The notes: a model not told the origin generated them from the sequence alone. 7,181 nt of DNA from Bacteroidales bacterium (GCA_016935595.1 JAFGQQ010000470.1:1-7181); one strand, 5' to 3'; shown: positions 1-6,578, counted from the first letter of the stretch. Program-made: numbers and translations.

Positions 1-87
1 AAACTCAATATTTATGCAGCTTTCAGTAAGAATTTCAAGCTGAAAAAAACGAGAATTTTTTTTGCGTTTTTATTTGAGAAGACATAA
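1..87 (+). CDS. Possible 3' end of an upstream gene (partial)
   Basis: The first plus-strand frame is open from the first base of the window to a TAA at 85-87, giving 28 codons that start KLNIYAAFSK and end FFAFLFEKT. The other two plus frames meet a stop within the first 45 bases. The peptide is basic and hydrophobic and matches no family I recognise. It could be the tail of a gene that begins outside the window, or a chance open frame in AT-rich DNA. A very weak AT hairpin (GATAA-TT-TTATC) followed by a T-run lies just after the stop, but it is too weak to count as a terminator. Confidence 0.2.
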   Translation, partial: KLNIYAAFSKNFKLKKTRIFFAFLFEKT

Positions 88-131
88 GATGATAATTTTA
101 TCGATTTTTTTATGTTTTTTTGCAACTAAAA

Positions 132-359
132 ATGATGGAAGAGCAATCAGGGTTCAATCCTAATTTATTAAAGGAACTTACAAAAATGAGAATGCCATTT
201 GGAAAATATAAAGGATGGATTATTTGCGATTTACCTGAACCATATTTAATTTGGTTCCATCAAAAAGGTTTTCCAACAGGTAAACTCGGAATGCTTTTAA
301 ATACTTTGTATGAGATAAAACTAAATGGTTTGGAATTTTTATTAAAGCCTTTACGATAA
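132..359 (+). CDS. DUF3820 family small protein
   Basis: This is a small soluble protein of 75 residues with no signal peptide or membrane segment. It carries the DUF3820 signature: MPFGKYKG near the start of the domain, then DLPEPYLIWF, a KGFPTGKLG turn, EIKLNGLE, and a C-terminal PL. These conserved blocks cover residues about 20-73, so the gene is essentially one complete domain. DUF3820 has been described as a putative quorum-sensing-regulated virulence factor family, but no biochemical activity is established, and I infer none here. The start is uncertain. ATG at 132 and ATG at 135 are both plausible, and a TTG at 120 would add only four residues. No Shine-Dalgarno sequence is visible, which is usual in Bacteroidota. 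The gene converges on the yceI-like gene and shares a hairpin terminator with it. Its upstream neighbour is unknown. Confidence 0.85.
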   Translation: MMEEQSGFNPNLLKELTKMRMPFGKYKGWIICDLPEPYLIWFHQKGFPTGKLGMLLNTLYEIKLNGLEFLLKPLR

Positions 360-400
360 AAAAAAAATCAAAAGCAGCTTAATTAAATGCTGCCTTTGAT
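358..400 (-). terminator. Rho-independent terminator of the yceI-like gene, possibly bidirectional
   Basis: Arms at 367-378 (ATCAAAAGCAGC) and 389-400 (GCTGCCTTTGAT) pair over 12 bp with one mismatch, around the 10-base loop TTAATTAAAT. On the minus strand the stem is followed directly by ten T residues (the A-run at 358-367), a classic intrinsic terminator for the yceI-like gene that ends at 420. The same stem lies just past the plus-strand DUF3820 stop and may stop that transcript too, but there is no T-run on that side. Confidence 0.78.
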
Positions 401-419
401 ATATTACTGATAAAAATGT

Positions 420-983
420 TTACTGAATCAATTTTACGTCAAGTGTAAACTCGTCATAAATCATTTTATCACCTAAGCCTTCGAAAAATTTACCCGAACC
501 ATATTTAATATTATATTTTGTTCGATCAACTACAACAATAGCAGAATATACTTTATCAGAACGAGTAACCTTAAAGGTTATTGGATGTGTAATTCCCTTT
601 ATAGTAAGTTTGCCGTTTATGGTTGCTTCTTCTTTTATAAACGGACTGCTTTCATTCACTTCTAACGCAGATTCCTGATGTTTTTCAACACTAAAAAAAT
701 CATCTGATTTAAGATGTCCAATTAGTTTATCGCGCCATTCTCCGGGTTGCATATCTTCATTAGTAATTGAAGTCATATCAATAATAAATTTACCCGATAT
801 TATTTTGTCGTTTTTTAAAGTAATGACTCCACTTTTGAGTTTTATGTAACCCCAATGTTCGCCGGTTACTTTTTTCGAATTCCATTTTAATATCGATTTT
901 TGAGTGTTGAAACTCATCTCCTGAGCATTGCTTCCTATTGTCATTGCTAAACTCATTAATAGTGTAAATAATATTTTTTTCAT
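420..983 (-). CDS. YceI-family secreted lipid-binding protein
   Basis: The product has 187 residues. Residues 1-20 form a signal peptide (MKKILFTLLMSLAMTIG, then SNA before Q21), so the protein is probably exported to the periplasm. It has no lipobox cysteine. The rest is one YceI domain: the early strand SILKWNSKKVTGEHWG (30-45), FIIDMTSI (66-73), GHLKSDDFF (89-97), then NGKLTIKGITHPITF (123-137) and the VDRTKYNIKYG strand (152-162). Length and block order are those of a complete family member. YceI proteins form a lipocalin-like barrel that binds long isoprenoid or other lipids; the ligand here cannot be told from sequence. ATG at 983 is chosen because it gives an intact signal peptide. The gene lies behind the terminator at 1121-1150, so it should have its own promoter, and an inverted repeat 61 bp upstream (1044-1059) could be an operator. 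No other gene sits in its transcript. Confidence 0.93.
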   Translation of the reverse strand: MKKILFTLLMSLAMTIGSNAQEMSFNTQKSILKWNSKKVTGEHWGYIKLKSGVITLKNDKIISGKFIIDMTSITNEDMQPGEWRDKLIGHLKSDDFFSVEKHQESALEVNESSPFIKEEATINGKLTIKGITHPITFKVTRSDKVYSAIVVVDRTKYNIKYGSGKFFEGLGDKMIYDEFTLDVKLIQ

Positions 984-1043
984 CTGTAAATATTTTTAAG
1001 TAATGTCGGATTGAATTCGCATGATGAATTTTTATCCGAGTTA

Positions 1044-1059
1044 ATGATTTACGAATCAT
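1044..1059. promoter_or_regulatory. Inverted repeat upstream of the yceI-like gene, candidate operator
   Basis: ATGATT-TACG-AATCAT is a 6-4-6 perfect inverted repeat, 61 bp before the yceI-like start codon and after the terminator of the preceding gene. Its size and position suit a binding site for a dimeric regulator. No regulator gene is adjacent, and a 6 bp AT-rich repeat can arise by chance, so this is only a candidate. Confidence 0.25.
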
Positions 1060-1120
1060 GCTCGTCTCTTTTTCTAATTATTAAAACAAATTTTTAAAAG
1101 GAAAGTTTTAGATTTATGTT

Positions 1121-1150
1121 AAAAAAAAGGAGGACATGTTAATGTCCTCC
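1121..1150 (-). terminator. Strong Rho-independent terminator of the transporter/TonB-C transcript
   Basis: GGAGGACAT (1129-1137) and ATGTCCTCC (1142-1150) form a perfect 9 bp stem with a 4-base loop (GTTA). On the minus strand the stem is followed at once by eight T residues (the A-run at 1121-1128). It lies 40 bases past the stop of the TonB-C gene and ends the minus-strand transcript before the yceI-like gene. It is the most GC-rich hairpin that I noticed in the window. Confidence 0.9.
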
Positions 1151-1189
1151 ATATGCATTATGTTTAATTAAATAATTAATTTGATTAAA

Positions 1190-1906
1190 TTATTCACCTC
1201 CAGCCATATTGATTGGCATTTCATGTGATTCATCAATACAGAGAGTGAAAAAGTCATCTAATTCAGCAGCCTTTTTATCTGTATCTCCAAGCTTGTCATA
1301 AACACGAATTTTCCAGTATGCAATGGAAACTTCTTCAGGCTGATAACGATCGGCTACTTTCAAATGATCCAATGCTTTATTTAATTTGCGATTAGCTTTT
1401 TTCTCATTCGAGATAGTCTCGCTTTGGGCGAATAGTTTCATGGCTTTAGAAAGATGCTCACGTGCCACTAATTCGTGAGGATCGTTATACGGTATATCAA
1501 AACGAACATATACCTTATGAGGCATGGCAACCGGTTGGCCGTTTATTTTTCCGGGATCCCACATACCGGTAGTTGAGTTAATACAATTATTATTAATAAC
1601 TGCATTATCAATTTCGGGTTTAATAGAGTGTAAAACAGTTGGGTAATCTAAGTTTCCATTTGCATCTATAATAAATTTTACAATTACAATGCCTTCTATA
1701 TCATAGTCTAAAGTGTTGAATGGAAACGTAATGTTGTTTTTAATAAAACAGCAAATTGGAGATTCTGTATTGCTTTCGCTATACATTAGCTTTTTATCAG
1801 GGTTGAAACGGGGTGTTTCAACGCTTGTTATTTCCTGTTTTTGTTCCTGACTGTAAAGAACAAGTCCAAGAAAAAGCACTATTAATATAAATCCAACCCT
1901 TTTCAT
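1190..1906 (-). CDS. Periplasmic TonB C-terminal-domain protein with TPR-like C-terminus
   Basis: The product has 238 residues. Residues 1-19 form a signal peptide or N-terminal anchor (MKRVGFILIVLFLGLVLYSQ). Residues about 48-138 resemble the TonB C-terminal domain: FIKNNITFP, GIVIVKFIIDANGNL, a VLHSIKPEID segment, GMWDPGKINGQPV and VYVRFDIP. Residues about 146-225 are helical and TPR-like (AREHLSKAMKLFAQSE, KALDHLKVADRYQPE, IAYWKIRVYDKLGD). In true TonB this domain contacts TonB-dependent outer-membrane receptors. Here the long proline-rich periplasmic spacer is absent, and no exbB or exbD lies nearby. It is therefore more likely a periplasmic protein using the TonB-C fold for protein contacts than an energy transducer. 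It follows the transporter gene by 71 bp with no terminator between, so co-transcription is likely. A purine-rich GAGAGGG lies just before the ATG. The function is unknown. Confidence 0.82.
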   Translation of the reverse strand: MKRVGFILIVLFLGLVLYSQEQKQEITSVETPRFNPDKKLMYSESNTESPICCFIKNNITFPFNTLDYDIEGIVIVKFIIDANGNLDYPTVLHSIKPEIDNAVINNNCINSTTGMWDPGKINGQPVAMPHKVYVRFDIPYNDPHELVAREHLSKAMKLFAQSETISNEKKANRKLNKALDHLKVADRYQPEEVSIAYWKIRVYDKLGDTDKKAAELDDFFTLCIDESHEMPINMAGGE

Positions 1907-1977
1907 ATCCCTCTCATTTTAATAGTTTTGGGTAATCAAAAGGTACGAAAATATAGCTCAAATGTCTATATAAATTA

Positions 1978-3291
1978 TTAAAAATCAGAGTTTATTCGTT
2001 TCACCCCAGTGAAGCTAAAAATGATAATACTAATTATAAAAAAGAGTGATAATAAGAGAGTGCTGTTTCGCATATTACCGGTTAACTGTTCAATAAAACC
2101 GAAACTTAACATTCCTATTGTAATTGCTAATTTTTCGGTACTATCGTAAAAACTAAAAAAAGAGGCAGTATCCTTACTGTTAACAGGAATTAGTTTTGAC
2201 CATGCCGATCTGGCCTGTGATTGTATTCCTCCCATAACCAATCCTACTAATGCAGCTAAAACATAAAACTGATATTCGTTTTTAACAAAGTAGGCCGAAA
2301 GACAAATGAATACCCAAATTGATAACATCCATAAAAGAGAGGTGCGATTTCCAAATTTCGTTGATACCCTACCAAAAACAATAGCACCTAATATGGCTAC
2401 TATTTGAATTATTAATATTGTCATAATTAGTTTTGTAGTAGTAATGCCAAGTTCAATACTTCCAAACAATGTTGCTATTATAATAATGGTTTGAACTCCC
2501 ATACTGAAAAAGAAAAATGCCAATAAAAAACGATACATTTTTTTATCTTTTGCAATAAAACGATAAACCTTTTTTATCTCACGAAAACCTTGAGTTAATA
2601 CTGATTTGTCAATCTGAATCTTTTCTTTTTTTTCTTTTAAAAAATAAAAAGCAATTTGAGCAATTCCAAACCACCATATTCCAACTAAAATAAATGAGAA
2701 TCGAATTGCATCGAGCTTACCCGAAAATCCAAACCATTCGTATTGTTCAATTGTTATAATGTTGAAAATTAGCAGCAGCATACTACCGGCATAACCATAC
2801 GAAAACCCTTTTGCACTAATTTTATCATGTTTGTCAGGGGTTGCAATGATAGGTAGAAATGAGTTGTAATAGACTAACGACCCTGCAAATCCAATTACGG
2901 CAAGTGATGGAAGCAGAATACCCAGTATTATGTTAGAACCATTAAAAGCAGCTAAACCCATACATGATAATGCTCCCAAAATTGTAAATGCTTGCATAAA
3001 CCGTTTACGTAAACCACCAAAATCGGCAATGCCCGATAAAAAAACAGTTAACAAAATAACAAATAAATATCCAGTTGCTATGGCATATTCATACAGTACT
3101 GTGTTTTTTATTGTTAACCCCAAAAATTGAATCATTTCTGATTTAAATGACATTTTGGTTACTTCTCCATAATATATTGGGTATAAAACAGTACTAATAC
3201 TTAAGTTATACGCCGAATTTGCAATATCGTACGAACACCAGGCATTTATTATTTTTTTTGAGTTTATCGGAAAACTATTAGATTGATTCAT
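1978..3291 (-). CDS. MFS transporter, UMF1 family
   Basis: This is an inner-membrane transporter of 437 residues with about 12 hydrophobic segments, a full-length member of the UMF1 (Atg22-like) branch of the major facilitator superfamily. Diagnostic motifs are AWCSYDIANSAY (17-28) in the first helix, the loop GIADFGGLRKR (87-97) resembling MFS motif A, YYNSFLP (141-147), GYAGS (166-170), GGIQSQARSAWSKLIP (354-369) and FFSFYDSTEK (378-387). A basic cytoplasmic loop (219-253, rich in K and E) separates the two halves. The substrate is not known for bacterial members; fungal Atg22 exports amino acids from the vacuole, which is only a loose hint. The gene is the first of a two-gene minus-strand transcript with the TonB-C protein and is divergent from the large lipid enzyme. 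A phylum-type promoter candidate lies just upstream (3314-3342). Confidence 0.93.
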   Translation of the reverse strand: MNQSNSFPINSKKIINAWCSYDIANSAYNLSISTVLYPIYYGEVTKMSFKSEMIQFLGLTIKNTVLYEYAIATGYLFVILLTVFLSGIADFGGLRKRFMQAFTILGALSCMGLAAFNGSNIILGILLPSLAVIGFAGSLVYYNSFLPIIATPDKHDKISAKGFSYGYAGSMLLLIFNIITIEQYEWFGFSGKLDAIRFSFILVGIWWFGIAQIAFYFLKEKKEKIQIDKSVLTQGFREIKKVYRFIAKDKKMYRFLLAFFFFSMGVQTIIIIATLFGSIELGITTTKLIMTILIIQIVAILGAIVFGRVSTKFGNRTSLLWMLSIWVFICLSAYFVKNEYQFYVLAALVGLVMGGIQSQARSAWSKLIPVNSKDTASFFSFYDSTEKLAITIGMLSFGFIEQLTGNMRNSTLLLSLFFIISIIIFSFTGVKRINSDF

Positions 3292-3313
3292 GATAGATTA
3301 TTTTAACCTTGGC

Positions 3314-3342
3314 TAAATATAAGTGATAAATATGAACTACAA
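3314..3342 (-). promoter_or_regulatory. Candidate Bacteroidota-type promoter for the transporter gene
   Basis: On the minus strand, TTG (complement of 3340-3342) is followed after 18 bases by TATATTTA (complement of 3314-3321). This is one base away from the TAnnTTTG -7 consensus, and the spacing is within the usual 17-23. Transcription would begin about 10-20 bases before the ATG at 3291. AT-rich DNA yields such matches by chance, so support is moderate at best. Confidence 0.35.
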
Positions 3343-3514
3343 TTCTAATATTTTAAACGATTTTTTGGGTACAATTACCACAATATTTGTTTCTATTGTT
3401 ATATTTAACTTAAATAAAAATTGTGTTTTTATAAAATAAACTTGATGTTAGTAGAGACTGTTTAAATTTAACTTTTCATATGACTTTGAAGATAATAAGA
3501 AGATTTTTGGATTT

Positions 3515-3590
3515 CAGACTGATAGATAAGATATAGAAGAACTTAAGTGTATTGAATGCCTCATTATTCTGTTCAGTCTGTCTAATATCT
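3515..3590. repeat. Two interleaved inverted repeats (pseudoknot-capable)
   Basis: CAGACTGA (3515-3522) is the reverse complement of TCAGTCTG (3573-3580), and AGATAT (3529-3534) that of ATATCT (3585-3590). The order is A, B, A', B', so the pairs interleave and would make a pseudoknot rather than a nested stem. The 8 bp pair is better supported than the 6 bp AT-rich pair. It may belong to a small RNA or a regulatory site, or may be chance. Confidence 0.3.
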
Positions 3591-3615
3591 TTTTATATTT
3601 TTGACTTAATATTAA

Positions 3616-3645
3616 ATAATTAAATATAAACAGTTATTTAATTAT
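3616..3645. repeat. 11 bp perfect AT-only inverted repeat
   Basis: ATAATTAAATA (3616-3626) and TATTTAATTAT (3635-3645) pair perfectly around an 8-base loop (TAAACAGT), about 115 bp before the acyltransferase-ligase start. The stem has no G or C and no T-run directly after it, so it is not a convincing terminator. It could be a cruciform or protein-binding site, or simple low-complexity sequence. Confidence 0.35.
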
Positions 3646-3758
3646 ATTTTATAAATGATAAAAATACTTGGACAAACCATTTATACACAAAGTAATTATT
3701 TATTGGCGACTAATATTTGATCATTGTATTAATCTTAAAAAAATATACCTCGTTAAAT

Positions 3759-6407
3759 ATGGTTTTTTACAAATTATTAGCGGTTCTTTTACGAGTATTG
3801 TTATCGTTACGATATAAAATCACCATTAGAGGTTTGGATGTTATTAATATAAATAAACCTTCTTTTATATTACCTAATCATCAGGCTCTAATTGATCCGG
3901 TTATTTTGATTACTCAAATGTTTAAATGTACAAGTGTAATACCTGTAATAAGTTCAGATTTTTACGATAAACCAATATTAAAAAGCTTTTTCTCAAACTG
4001 GGGAGCAATTAGGGTTAGTAATCTCGAAGCCGGTAGTAGAAATGTAAAAGTATTACATGAAATAGAACAGGCTGTTATTCAGGGATTTGAACAGAATAAA
4101 AATGTTGTATTATATCCGGCTGGTCAGTTGTCGGGACAAGGTTTTGAAAAGATATTCAATAAAAAATCGGCACATCATATTGTAAAAGAAATTCCATCTA
4201 ATGTTCAAATTATTGGTGTTAGAATTACCGGTTTGTGGGGAAGTATTTGGTCAAAGGCATGGCATGGTAAAACACCCGATTTTTTTGTTCAGATTATGAA
4301 ATGTTTATTTTTTATTTTCGCAAATCTTATTTTTTTCATTCCTCGTCGTAATGTTCTTATAGAATTTGAAGATATTACTTCACAGGCAAAAAAACACGCT
4401 AATGAGAGTCGACAATCATTAAATACTTACCTTGAGGTGTTTTATAATCGAAAAGGTGAAGAACAGCCATTATTCCTTAAACATTTTTTTTGGGTTAAAA
4501 AGCTAACCAGGGTAATGCCTGAAAAAATTGTTGGCTCAATTGGTGAAGTTGTACATACTGTTTTACCGGTTAATTATGATGATATTCAAGATAGTGTTCT
4601 AGTTATAGTTGAAAACATTGTTACTGAAGCACTTAATTGTCGCCCTGAGCAAGTAAAAATAAATGCTAACCTTAAGGTTGATTTGGGTGTAGACTCGCTA
4701 AGTTTGGTGGAATTGGTATCGGAAGTTGAAAACAAATTCAGCACCTTTAAAACTCCTCAAATAAATGATATTAAAACAGTTGGGGATTTGTGTTTAGTTG
4801 CAATAGGAAAATTCACTTCCGATTCGGATTTAAAGCCATCTTATCTCGACAGACCTTTATCGGATATCTATAATATAAAAGTTGATAACGCTGAAAGTAT
4901 TCTTAACTATTTTGTTCAAACATTTAAAACTAATAAAAACGATTGGTTTACGTATGATGCCATGCTTGGTTGTACTAATCGTAAAACGTTTTTTTTAAAG
5001 GCTTGTGTGGTAGCACAAATTATTAAAAAGAGAGTAAAAGGCAATCGGGTTGGTATTATGTTACCGGCATTACAAAGTGCAACGTTGATAATTGCAGCAA
5101 CTTATTTGGCAGGTAAAACGCCTGTTATGCTCAACTGGACAGTTGGAAAAAAAGTACTTACGCATTGTATTAATATATCAGGTATTGAAATTATTATATC
5201 GGCCGGATCATTTGTAAGTAAAATTGAGGATCAATTACCAAAAAAAATTTTTACAAAACTGTTGTTGATTGAAAAGGAAATATCGAATCTAAATATTATT
5301 GATAGAATAAAAGGTTTAATTATATCGAAGTATACAAAGCCATTTTTACATAAATACAAACCAACGGATACTGCGGTTATTCTTTTTACATCGGGTAGTG
5401 AAACTTTACCAAAGGCGGTCCCCCTCTCCCATAGAAATATTTTGAGCGATTTGAAATCTGTATTTTCAGCAATTGAGTTGAACAATAATAATATATTTTT
5501 GGCTTTTTTACCACCGTTTCATAGTTTTGGATTTACCATTCTGTCGGTTATGCCAATGGTTAGCGGGGTTAAAGTTGCTTACACTCCTAATCCTGCCGAT
5601 GCACGGGAAGTATTAAAAATATTAAAGCACACAAAAGCAAACGTGTTGTTGGGAACTCCGGGATTTTTAAAGTTAATGCTTAATGCTGGTTCGGAGTATT
5701 TTTTTAAGTCAGTAAAATTAATTGTTTCGGGAGCTGAAGCCATGCCCGAATCATTAAAAAAGTTGTTTGAGAAACAGACACGAAATGCACTTTTAGTTGA
5801 AGGATACGGTATTACAGAATGTTCGCCGGTGTTAACACTTAACCCATTTCAAAAGCAAAAAATTAATAGCGTAGGCAAATTTTTACCGGGAGTTGAATTT
5901 AAAATTATTGATTTAGTTAGTGGTGAAGCTGCAAAACAAGGTAATCCGGGGATGATTTATGTGCGAGGTGAGAATGTGTTTAAAGGATATTTAAATGATG
6001 ATTTGGTTTCGCCTTTCGAAGATATTGATGGCGATATATTTTATAAAACCGGTGATATTGGTTATATCGATTTGGAAGGTTATTTGTTTATTACCGGGCG
6101 TTTAAAACGTTTTATTAAAATAGCTGGTGAAATGATTAGTCTTCCCTTTATCGAAAAAATATTGTTAAAACAATATGGAGAGATAGAACCTGTTTTAGCA
6201 GTAGAGGGTTCTGATAAAATGACTCCACATCAAATAGTGTTATTTACAACAAAAGATATTGATATTGATGAAGCAAATTCTTATCTACTCGAAAATGGTG
6301 TTGCTCCCATATCGAAACTTACAAAAATTCAAAAAATTAATGAAATACCGGTTTTAGGTACCGGCAAAACTGATTACAAAGTTTTAAAAAAAATGCTTGA
6401 TGAATAA
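3759..6407 (+). CDS. Three-domain acyltransferase / acyl carrier protein / acyl-ACP (AMP-forming) ligase
   Basis: This is a protein of 882 residues from ATG 3759. Residue numbers below count from an in-frame TTG at 3717, which would add 14. Domain 1 (about 16-245) is a PlsC/LPLAT acyltransferase with the catalytic HX4D motif NHQALID (H55, D60), YPAGQLS (133-139) where PlsC enzymes have FPEGTRS, and VRITGLWGS (168-176). Hydrophobic stretches at 16-31 and 194-209 suggest membrane attachment. Domain 2 (about 290-366) is an acyl carrier protein with the phosphopantetheine serine in DLGVDSLSL (S327, codon 4695-4697). Domain 3 (about 380-896) is an adenylate-forming enzyme: P-loop TSGSETLPKA (558-567), YGITE (697-701), YKTGD (776-780), GRLKRFIKIAGE (794-805) and the catalytic lysine in GTGKTDYK (K884). 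All catalytic signatures of domains 2 and 3 are intact. By analogy with E. coli Aas, it likely activates a free fatty acid, loads it on its own ACP and transfers it to a lysophospholipid or another acceptor. ATG 3759 is chosen because the acyltransferase homology starts right there. The gene stands alone, divergent from the transporter. Confidence 0.9.
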   Translation: MVFYKLLAVLLRVLLSLRYKITIRGLDVININKPSFILPNHQALIDPVILITQMFKCTSVIPVISSDFYDKPILKSFFSNWGAIRVSNLEAGSRNVKVLHEIEQAVIQGFEQNKNVVLYPAGQLSGQGFEKIFNKKSAHHIVKEIPSNVQIIGVRITGLWGSIWSKAWHGKTPDFFVQIMKCLFFIFANLIFFIPRRNVLIEFEDITSQAKKHANESRQSLNTYLEVFYNRKGEEQPLFLKHFFWVKKLTRVMPEKIVGSIGEVVHTVLPVNYDDIQDSVLVIVENIVTEALNCRPEQVKINANLKVDLGVDSLSLVELVSEVENKFSTFKTPQINDIKTVGDLCLVAIGKFTSDSDLKPSYLDRPLSDIYNIKVDNAESILNYFVQTFKTNKNDWFTYDAMLGCTNRKTFFLKACVVAQIIKKRVKGNRVGIMLPALQSATLIIAATYLAGKTPVMLNWTVGKKVLTHCINISGIEIIISAGSFVSKIEDQLPKKIFTKLLLIEKEISNLNIIDRIKGLIISKYTKPFLHKYKPTDTAVILFTSGSETLPKAVPLSHRNILSDLKSVFSAIELNNNNIFLAFLPPFHSFGFTILSVMPMVSGVKVAYTPNPADAREVLKILKHTKANVLLGTPGFLKLMLNAGSEYFFKSVKLIVSGAEAMPESLKKLFEKQTRNALLVEGYGITECSPVLTLNPFQKQKINSVGKFLPGVEFKIIDLVSGEAAKQGNPGMIYVRGENVFKGYLNDDLVSPFEDIDGDIFYKTGDIGYIDLEGYLFITGRLKRFIKIAGEMISLPFIEKILLKQYGEIEPVLAVEGSDKMTPHQIVLFTTKDIDIDEANSYLLENGVAPISKLTKIQKINEIPVLGTGKTDYKVLKKMLDE

Positions 6408-6458
6408 GCGATAAATTTCCAAATTAAGAATTTTCACGTTAGGGTTGTCATTTTGTTT

Positions 6459-6578
6459 ATGAAATCTCTATCACTTTTGACAGAAGAAGTGATAAACGAT
6501 GATCGAAATCGTGAGGTTAATCAAAAATATCACGAACAAAATACGAAACTGATGATGATGCTTAAAATTTTTTTTTAA
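6459..6578 (+). CDS. Possible 39-residue small ORF
   Basis: An ATG at 6459 opens a 39-codon frame ending in TAA at 6576-6578. The peptide starts MKSLSLLTEEVINDD, is charged in the middle, and ends LMMMLKIFF. It is in the same frame as the preceding acyltransferase-ligase gene, and that frame stays open for 56 codons after its stop. No family is recognised and no ribosome-binding site is seen. An inverted repeat (6469-6494) overlaps its start. It may be a real small protein or a chance frame. Confidence 0.2.
   Translation: MKSLSLLTEEVINDDRNREVNQKYHEQNTKLMMMLKIFF
6469..6494. repeat. 8 bp inverted repeat after the acyltransferase-ligase gene
   Basis: TATCACTT (6469-6476) and AAGTGATA (6487-6494) pair perfectly around the 10-base loop TTGACAGAAG, about 60 bases after the stop codon of the large gene. 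No T-run follows, so it is not a standard intrinsic terminator. A weaker ACGAT/ATCGT pair (6496-6500 with 6508-6512) comes directly after it. The two could form a tandem 3' hairpin that stabilises or ends the transcript, or serve as a site for the downstream HD gene. Confidence 0.35.

Larger units (their letters stand above)
3292..3758. other. Divergent intergenic region, about 470 bp, no gene seen
   Basis: This region lies between the divergent start codons of the transporter and the acyltransferase-ACP-ligase gene. All open frames that I checked are under about 20 codons, with no recognisable product. It holds a promoter candidate for the transporter, two sets of inverted repeats (3515-3590 and 3616-3645) and long AT tracts. 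I see no convincing promoter for the rightward gene. The string TAATATTTG (3711-3719) resembles a Bacteroidota -7 box (TAnnTTTG), but no -33 partner is at the right distance. The region is long for such a tightly packed window and could hide a small RNA or regulatory leader. Confidence 0.5.

Noticed and set aside
17..42. CAGCTT...AAGCTG hairpin near the left edge
   Set aside because: A 6 bp stem with a 14-base loop is too weak, and it lies within a possible coding tail.
790..1059. 89-codon open frame on the minus strand overlapping the yceI-like start
   Set aside because: Most of it overlaps the clear YceI coding sequence in another frame, and its peptide resembles no family.
1914..1960. Separate promoter for the TonB-C gene (TATATTTT-like box on the minus strand)
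   Set aside because: No TTG element lies 17-23 bases upstream, so read-through from the transporter gene is the simpler explanation.
2930..3130. 66-codon plus-strand frame inside the transporter
   Set aside because: It is antisense to well-conserved transporter helices and has no family features.
3717..3758. TTG at 3717 as the start of the acyltransferase-ACP-ligase gene
   Set aside because: It adds only 14 residues that lie before the acyltransferase homology, it has no ribosome-binding site, and an in-frame ATG at 3759 fits the usual N-terminus.
5231..5485. 84-codon minus-strand frame inside the ligase domain
   Set aside because: It is antisense to the ATP-binding region of the ligase and has no recognisable product.
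6568..6576. Nine-T run as a terminator of the lipid-enzyme gene
   Set aside because: There is no GC-containing stem directly before it; the nearest hairpin ends about 56 bases earlier.
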